64,000 nt of DNA from JAJRPT01 sp964465945 (GTDB lineage: Bacteria > Bacteroidota > Ignavibacteria > Kapaibacteriales > UBA2268): assembly GCA_964465945.1 (NCBI GenBank), contig CAYXMM010000015.1, positions 1-64,000 of the forward strand, read 5' to 3'. Below the pieces are notes generated by a model, which did no database searches, had not been told where the DNA came from, and was given only the letters and a program-made list of their open reading frames with translations. Position numbers and translations under genes: made by a program. Below, in pieces: positions 58,967-64,000 of the stretch (its first letter is position 1; the number at the start of each line of letters is the position of its first letter).

Positions 58967-61299
58967 TGTCAGATTATATTGTAAAAGAAAATAGAAGTTT
59001 CCCTACAAAACCAGAGTGGAAAATTGTCCTTGACCATTTAATTTATCAAGACCAATCAATGACGTTCCGAATTTGTAGGAAGATGATCATTCATCTCGAA
59101 AGAATGAAAGTCTCAGAAATTCATTTCCTTATACAAGAACTTAACCCTCAAATTGTTAGGACTGATGATATTATTTCAAATGGACAGAATTGGCCCTCAC
59201 CCAAAGGTAATCCATTTGTTGCAAGTGTAGTTATATCAAAAGTGTTTGAAATTGCTGATAAATATATCCCTGATGACGAAATTACAAACCTAATCACTAA
59301 TTGGATTCATAAAGAAAAACTAAGAAATTTATCTAAAGTTCTTGACAAAAGAAATGCACCTTTAAACGAAGTAATTGATGCCCTGAAAAAATATTTTGAA
59401 CTTGGGGGTAGTAAGGAATTTACCTCTGAAGATGAAAGAATTGGTGTGAGGGTTTCAATAATTTCAAGGTTTTTATCCGAAAACCTAAAATATATAACAA
59501 TAGCAAGAAGTTATATCACCTTAATTGCTATTGAAAAAATATTTGAAAGATTTTTAGGACCTTCTTATGGCGCAGGCAAAGTTGGTGGAAAATCAGCTGG
59601 TATGATTTTAGCCAATCAAATTCTTAAAGTTAAAAAAGAAAATAATCCTAAATTAAAAAATGTTTACACTCCGCGAAGTTGGTTTCTTACTTCTGACGGA
59701 GTTCTCGAATTTATAAACTATAACGCCCTTGATGAGTTCTCCTTTTCAAAATATCAAAGTTTAGAAGAAATTAAATTAGAATACCCATTCTTAGAATACG
59801 TATTCAAACAATCTCATTTTACTCCAGAAGCCCTTTTCTCTTTCTCAGTTATTCTTGATGATATTAAAACTAATCCGATTGTCGTGCGTTCATCTTCAAT
59901 TCTTGAAGATAGTTTTGAAGCATCATTCACAGGTAAATATAAAAGCTTATTTTTGTCAAACACAGGAACTAAGTCAGAAAGATTAGCTGACCTTGCAGAT
60001 GCAATCGCAGAGGTATATGCTTCAACATTTAATCCCGATGCGATTGAATATCGAAAGAAAAATAACCTAATAGATTTCCGTGAAGAAATGGGAGTTCTTA
60101 TACAAGAAGTAGTTGGAAACAAAATCGGAAAATATTTTATGGCAAGTTATGCAGGTGTTGCACTAAGCCATAATGAATTTAGATGGTCTAATAGAATCAA
60201 TCGTGAAGACGGTGTTATAAGATTAGTTGCTGGCTTAGGCACAAGAGCAGTAGATAGAACAATGGACGACTATCCTATATTAATTTCACCTGGTAAGCCC
60301 GATATTAGAGTAAATCACACTGTTAAAGATGCTTTAAAATATACTCAAAGATATGTCGATGTTATTAACTTAGAATCTAAATCTTTTGAGAACATCACAG
60401 TTGAAGAGCTAATGTTAGAAGCAAAAAGTGGCTTCCCTGCAATTGATAAGATATTTTCTTTTGTTAAAGATAATATGTTAATCGAGCCAATTAGCGATAT
60501 GGTTGATTTTACAAAAGAAGAATTAACTATTACTTTCAATAATTTAGTTCAAAAAACCGATTTCATTACTCAAATTAGAGAAATTTTATTAGAACTTGCA
60601 GAAGCTTATGGAGGTCCAGTTGATATTGAATTTGCCTCCGATGGCAATAAATTATACTTATTACAATGCCGCCCTCAAAGTCAAGCCGAAATTGACGAAG
60701 TAATTAATATTCCAGCAAATGTTCAAGAAGAACATAAAATATTTGGAGCAACAAAATTTGTAAGCAACGGACTAATTGACAATATTGATTTCGTTGTTTA
60801 TGTTGACCATCAAGCATATTCTGACCTTGAAACAGAAGATGATATGCGATATGTTGGAAAAATTGTCAGTAAATTAAATCAAATGTTGCCTGAAAAGAAA
60901 TTTATCCTAATTGGACCTGGACGTTGGGGAAGTAAAGGCGACATAAAATTAGGTGTGCCTATTAATTACTCTGATATAAACAAAACAGCTTTACTTGTCG
61001 AATACGCAAAGAAAAAATCTGACTATGTACCTGAACTTTCTTTCGGTACACATTTTTTCCAAGATTTAGTTGAAGCAAATATTAAGTATTTACCACTATA
61101 TCCTGATGAAGGCAATATTTTTAATGACAACTTTTTCAAGAATACTCCTAATTCTTTGGTTACTTTTATGGACGTTCCTGAAAAGTTTATTAGTGTAGTA
61201 AAACTTATTCAAGTCAATTATTTCTTACAAAATGGAAAGCTAGTAATTTATATGAATGGAGATAATTCAGAAGCAATTGCAATTACCAAATTAATTTAA
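58966..61299 (+). CDS. PEP/pyruvate-binding domain protein without a swivelling His domain
   Basis: A 777-residue protein. An N-terminal helical region (about 1-195), then a PPDK_N/PEP synthase-type ATP-grasp domain (about 205-590: GAGKVGGKSAGMILANQI, VVRSSSILEDSFEASFTGKY, GGPVDIEFASDGNKLYLLQC) followed by a C-terminal domain with FILIGPGRWGSKGDIKLGVP and FGTHFFQDLVEANI. In PEP synthase a phospho-His domain and PEP-binding barrel follow; both are absent. This combination recurs in Bacteroidota as a family of unknown role that may bind ATP and perhaps phosphorylate a separate target. Its start overlaps the OmpA stop by one base. Confidence 0.78.
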   Translation: MSDYIVKENRSFPTKPEWKIVLDHLIYQDQSMTFRICRKMIIHLERMKVSEIHFLIQELNPQIVRTDDIISNGQNWPSPKGNPFVASVVISKVFEIADKYIPDDEITNLITNWIHKEKLRNLSKVLDKRNAPLNEVIDALKKYFELGGSKEFTSEDERIGVRVSIISRFLSENLKYITIARSYITLIAIEKIFERFLGPSYGAGKVGGKSAGMILANQILKVKKENNPKLKNVYTPRSWFLTSDGVLEFINYNALDEFSFSKYQSLEEIKLEYPFLEYVFKQSHFTPEALFSFSVILDDIKTNPIVVRSSSILEDSFEASFTGKYKSLFLSNTGTKSERLADLADAIAEVYASTFNPDAIEYRKKNNLIDFREEMGVLIQEVVGNKIGKYFMASYAGVALSHNEFRWSNRINREDGVIRLVAGLGTRAVDRTMDDYPILISPGKPDIRVNHTVKDALKYTQRYVDVINLESKSFENITVEELMLEAKSGFPAIDKIFSFVKDNMLIEPISDMVDFTKEELTITFNNLVQKTDFITQIREILLELAEAYGGPVDIEFASDGNKLYLLQCRPQSQAEIDEVINIPANVQEEHKIFGATKFVSNGLIDNIDFVVYVDHQAYSDLETEDDMRYVGKIVSKLNQMLPEKKFILIGPGRWGSKGDIKLGVPINYSDINKTALLVEYAKKKSDYVPELSFGTHFFQDLVEANIKYLPLYPDEGNIFNDNFFKNTPNSLVTFMDVPEKFISVVKLIQVNYFLQNGKLVIYMNGDNSEAIAITKLI

Positions 61300-61344
61300 T
61301 AAATTTGCGAAAAACAATCAACTTTTTTTAAAAAAGGGAAATCG

Positions 61345-62214
61345 ATGAGTGATTTAGAGAAAATTCTCAATATACAAGAGTTCGCAACTCTACCTGAAGT
61401 TACTACTAAAATATTAGATTATATCGAACAAGATAATTTTAACTTTAGCGGACTTGCAAAGTTAATTGAAACTGATGCTACTCTGTCGATGAAACTTATA
61501 AAAGTAGCAAACTCACCAATGTTTGCAATGAAAGTTAATATAAATTCAATTAATCAAGTCGTTCAAGTTTTAGGTGCTAATAGAGTTGCAAATTTAGTTT
61601 TAGCAGTATCTATTTTCTCAAAATTTGTAATTTCTGAAAATAAGAAAATTGTTGAGTTTATCAATAAAGTTTTATGGCATTCATCTTGTGTAGCCATAGT
61701 TGCTAAATCAATCTCAAAAAAGTTAAATTTAAGTCTTAATGAAAAAGAATTTACTTTCGGAATTTTACACGATATGGGTAAACTTGCAATGTTGCAATAT
61801 GACCCAAGAAGATACCTAAAAGTTCTCGAAATGGTTCAAAATGAAGATATCTCACCCATTGTCGCAGATAAAAAATTATTTGACTGCACGCACGTTGAAG
61901 TAACAACTGCAATATTAAACAAATGGAAAATGCCACCTGACTTTGTTGGTATTTCTACAAGACGTTATGACTTATGCAGAAGCGATTATGAGAAAAACTT
62001 AATGTCAGTTGTATTACTCGCGGATGTATTTTGTGAAATTTGGGGCAGTGGCTTCTTCGGTGGGATTAGCCAAGTTCAAATCGACAAAGTTGAATATTGG
62101 GAGATGCTAAGTAAATTAAATAATCTCCAAGACTTTGACCTAGAAAAATTCACCATTGAACTCGAAGAAGAATTTAAAAATACCAAAAACTTCTTAGATA
62201 TAATGCAAGCGTAA
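61345..62214 (+). CDS. HDOD domain signalling protein
   Basis: A 289-residue HDOD-domain protein (HD-related output domain). The domain starts LPEVTTKILDYIEQDNFNFS and has the family pattern LIETDATLSMKLIKVANSPM, then a residual HD segment TFGILHDMGKLAMLQYD and a second His region. HDOD proteins serve in signal transduction, sometimes with c-di-GMP, but no catalytic HD dyad function is established. It follows the PEP-binding gene by 45 bases with AAAAGGGAAA before the start. A terminator follows. Confidence 0.88.
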   Translation: MSDLEKILNIQEFATLPEVTTKILDYIEQDNFNFSGLAKLIETDATLSMKLIKVANSPMFAMKVNINSINQVVQVLGANRVANLVLAVSIFSKFVISENKKIVEFINKVLWHSSCVAIVAKSISKKLNLSLNEKEFTFGILHDMGKLAMLQYDPRRYLKVLEMVQNEDISPIVADKKLFDCTHVEVTTAILNKWKMPPDFVGISTRRYDLCRSDYEKNLMSVVLLADVFCEIWGSGFFGGISQVQIDKVEYWEMLSKLNNLQDFDLEKFTIELEEEFKNTKNFLDIMQA

Positions 62215-62239
62215 CAACCAAATATTAATAAAAACTTGA

Positions 62240-62275
62240 AAAGACTATCACAATCAAAAGTGATAGTTTTTTTTT
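62240..62275 (+). terminator. Intrinsic terminator after the HDOD gene
   Basis: ACTATCAC and GTGATAGT form a perfect 8-bp stem around an eight-base loop, followed by nine T residues. It ends the transcript running from the giant surface protein or HDOD gene. Confidence 0.88.
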
Positions 62276-62309
62276 ACCCTTTTCACCTAAAATAATGTTA
62301 ATTTTGTAA

Positions 62310-63494
62310 ATGAAAATGGTGCAAAAGAAAAAAGTTATAATTGGTTTATCTGGCGGCGTTGATTCAAGCGTCGCTGCTAAACTACTCTTAGAAGAGGGAT
62401 ATGACCTTATCGCAGTTTTTATGCAGAATTGGGACGATACCACGGGGCTACTCGATGGCGAATGCCATTGGGAAGATGATTGGGATTTCGCCCAACTCGT
62501 TGCAAAACAATTAAATATTCCAATTCATAAAATTGACCTCTCGGAAGAATACCGCAAACGTATCGTTAATTATATGTTCGATGAATACGAAAAAGGTAGA
62601 ACCCCTAATCCTGATATACTTTGCAACAGAGAAATTAAATTTGACGCTTTTATTGATGCAGTTAAAGATTTTAATGCCGATTTTGTTGCAACAGGACACT
62701 ACTGTGGCACAAAAGTTAATGATATTACAGGCGAAATTATGCTAATTGCTGGTTTAGATGAAAATAAAGACCAAAGCTATTTCCTTTCGCAATTAAATCA
62801 ATCGCAACTCAAAACTGCAATTTTTCCTCTTGTCGATATTAGAAAAAATAGAGTAAGAGAGATTGCCAAAGAAATAAATTTACCTAATTCTAATAAAAAA
62901 GATTCGCAAGGACTATGTTTTATTGGGAAAGTTGATTTACCAACCTTTTTAAAACAACAAATCATTCCTAGACCAGGTAAAGTTATTGAAATTGATTTCG
63001 AAACAGGGCAAAAAATTAAAGAACAAAAAGACATTAATAACTTAGAAGAAGCTTGTTCTGACTATCTTTATGATGAAACTTTCGGAAATGCCGTTGGTGA
63101 GCATCAAGGAGTTCAATTTTACACAATAGGGCAGAGGAAGGGGCTTAACTTAGGTGGCTTCCCAAAACCTCTTTATGTGTTACACTTAGATAACGATAGA
63201 AACTTACTTTATGTCGGCCAAGGCGAAGACCATCCTTTGCTTCAAAGAAAAGGACTTAAAGTTGAGAATAAATTCGTTCATTGGATAAGACCATCACAAA
63301 AAATGAATTTAGAAGAGAAAAGAACATATCAAGTAAGATTTAGACACAGACAAGAATTACAAATTGCAGAATTAATTCAAAAAGAAAAGTATTTATATAT
63401 TTTATTCGATGAATTTCAAAGAGGAATATCACCTGGACAATTCGCAACTTGGTATAAAGATAGAGAATGTGTCGGTTCTGGGGAAATTTATTAA
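62310..63494 (+). CDS. mnmA: tRNA-specific 2-thiouridylase MnmA
   Basis: Puts sulfur on uridine 34 of Lys, Glu and Gln tRNAs. At 394 residues it has the ATP-pyrophosphatase P-loop IIGLSGGVDSSVAAKL (SGGVDSS at 14-20), Cys105 in NPDILCNREIKF and Cys203 in DSQGLCFIG, the two catalytic cysteines, and the C-terminal VQFYTIGQRKGLNLGG. ATG at 62310 or the one two codons later are both possible. A TAATTTTG box ends four bases before 62310, so the mRNA may be leaderless. rpe follows after 23 bases. Confidence 0.96.
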   Translation: MKMVQKKKVIIGLSGGVDSSVAAKLLLEEGYDLIAVFMQNWDDTTGLLDGECHWEDDWDFAQLVAKQLNIPIHKIDLSEEYRKRIVNYMFDEYEKGRTPNPDILCNREIKFDAFIDAVKDFNADFVATGHYCGTKVNDITGEIMLIAGLDENKDQSYFLSQLNQSQLKTAIFPLVDIRKNRVREIAKEINLPNSNKKDSQGLCFIGKVDLPTFLKQQIIPRPGKVIEIDFETGQKIKEQKDINNLEEACSDYLYDETFGNAVGEHQGVQFYTIGQRKGLNLGGFPKPLYVLHLDNDRNLLYVGQGEDHPLLQRKGLKVENKFVHWIRPSQKMNLEEKRTYQVRFRHRQELQIAELIQKEKYLYILFDEFQRGISPGQFATWYKDRECVGSGEIY

Positions 63495-63517
63495 TTTTTT
63501 AATTACTAAGGAAAAAA

Positions 63518-64000
63518 ATGATAAGAAATTTAAAAATAGCACCATCAATTTTATCAGCAGATTTTGCCAACTTAGGTAGAGATATAAAAACGTTATCAGA
63601 AGGTGGAGCAGATATAGTACATGTTGATGTGATGGATGGACATTTCGTCCCAAATATCACCATTGGACCATTAATCGTATCTGCAATAAGACCATATACA
63701 AAATTACCTATTGATGTCCATCTAATGATCGAAAAGCCAGACAACTACCTTGAAGATTTCGCAAAAGCAGGCGCTGACTATATTTCTGTCCATGCCGAAG
63801 AGGTTAAGCATCTTCACAGAAGTTTAAGCAAAATTAAAGAACTTGATTGCAAAGCTGGAGTTGTACTAAACCCTATTACTCCATTATCTTTCGCTCTTGA
63901 GGCAGCCGAATATTCTGATTTCATTTTATTAATGTCAGTAAATCCAGGTTTCGGTGGGCAAAGTTTTATTGATTCATTTTTTAGAAAAGCAAGCGAATTA
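63518..64000 (+). CDS. rpe: Ribulose-phosphate 3-epimerase (3' end cut by window edge)
   Basis: The first 161 residues of a TIM-barrel epimerase of the pentose phosphate pathway, interconverting ribulose and xylulose 5-phosphate. Signature residues: APSILSADFANLGRDI with Ser and Asp, VDVMDGHFVPNITIGP with metal-binding Asp and His, PIDVHLMIEKP with the second His, and the phosphate-binding MSVNPGFGGQSF. AAGGA precedes the ATG by six bases. The remaining roughly 55 residues fall outside the window. Identification is firm. Confidence 0.95.
   Translation, partial: MIRNLKIAPSILSADFANLGRDIKTLSEGGADIVHVDVMDGHFVPNITIGPLIVSAIRPYTKLPIDVHLMIEKPDNYLEDFAKAGADYISVHAEEVKHLHRSLSKIKELDCKAGVVLNPITPLSFALEAAEYSDFILLMSVNPGFGGQSFIDSFFRKASEL

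Overview
The window is AT-rich DNA, roughly one third G+C by eye (not computed), with densely packed genes on both strands. Several features point to the Bacteroidota/Chlorobiota (FCB) group: at least five secreted proteins end in a type-IX-secretion (T9SS) type A sorting domain, kelch/DUF4907, head-GIN, PD40/OmpA and choice-of-anchor proteins are common, and a Bacteroidota-style promoter (TTTG, 20 nt, TAATTTTG) precedes rpmH. The exact lineage cannot be fixed from sequence reading alone. Ignavibacteria or Kapabacteria-like lineages fit as well as classical Bacteroidetes. No phage, insertion sequence, CRISPR array, tRNA or rRNA gene was recognised.

Layout. 1-2.2 kb (minus): yidC (cut by the window edge), yidD, rnpA and rpmH, the conserved ribosome/RNase P/membrane-insertase cluster, here without dnaA. 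2.2-6.9 kb: a glycosyltransferase, a vanadium-haloperoxidase-type lipoprotein, a bleomycin-hydrolase-like peptidase and yraN. 6.9-12.0 kb: a giant kelch protein (three six-repeat propellers) and a DUF4907 lipoprotein, lying between yraN and a broken second copy of the start of yraN. 12.0-19.7 kb: a PD40/OmpA-like protein, another glycosyltransferase, a membrane Fe-S oxidoreductase, a GIN-domain lipoprotein, a universal stress protein and ilvE. 19.7-30 kb: a PDZ/GAF/PP2C phosphatase, a T9SS protein, pth, an unknown secreted protein coupled to an AAA/TPR ATPase, a DCC protein and a PAS histidine kinase. 30-36.4 kb: a DJ-1 protein coupled to a patatin/POTRA/barrel protein, then two T9SS proteins. 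36.4-42.4 kb: an intergenic region with dispersed repeats, a UmuD-like protease with a lipoprotein behind a palindromic operator candidate, then an RmlD-like reductase, the split heptose kinase and adenylyltransferase, and a GH51-type glycosidase. 42.4-48.6 kb: elbB, a DciA-like gene, gyrB, a PhoB/PhoR-type two-component pair and a sigma factor. 48.6-51.9 kb: an Fe3+-type ABC permease and ATPase, then a MqnA-like protein. 52-62.2 kb: a 1610-residue glycine-rich T9SS protein, an OmpA protein, a PEP/pyruvate-binding protein and an HDOD protein. 62.3-64 kb: mnmA and the start of rpe.

Themes. Much of the window serves the cell envelope: membrane insertion, outer-membrane and surface proteins, LPS heptose synthesis and glycosyl transfer. 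The rest is signalling (PP2C, two histidine kinases, a response regulator, sigma factor, HDOD) and housekeeping. The candidates most worth following are the kelch/DUF4907 unit inside a yraN duplication, the UmuD-like protease lacking an evident self-cleavage site yet coupled to a lipoprotein, the secreted-protein/AAA-ATPase pair, and the 52-62 kb surface/OmpA/PEP-binding run.
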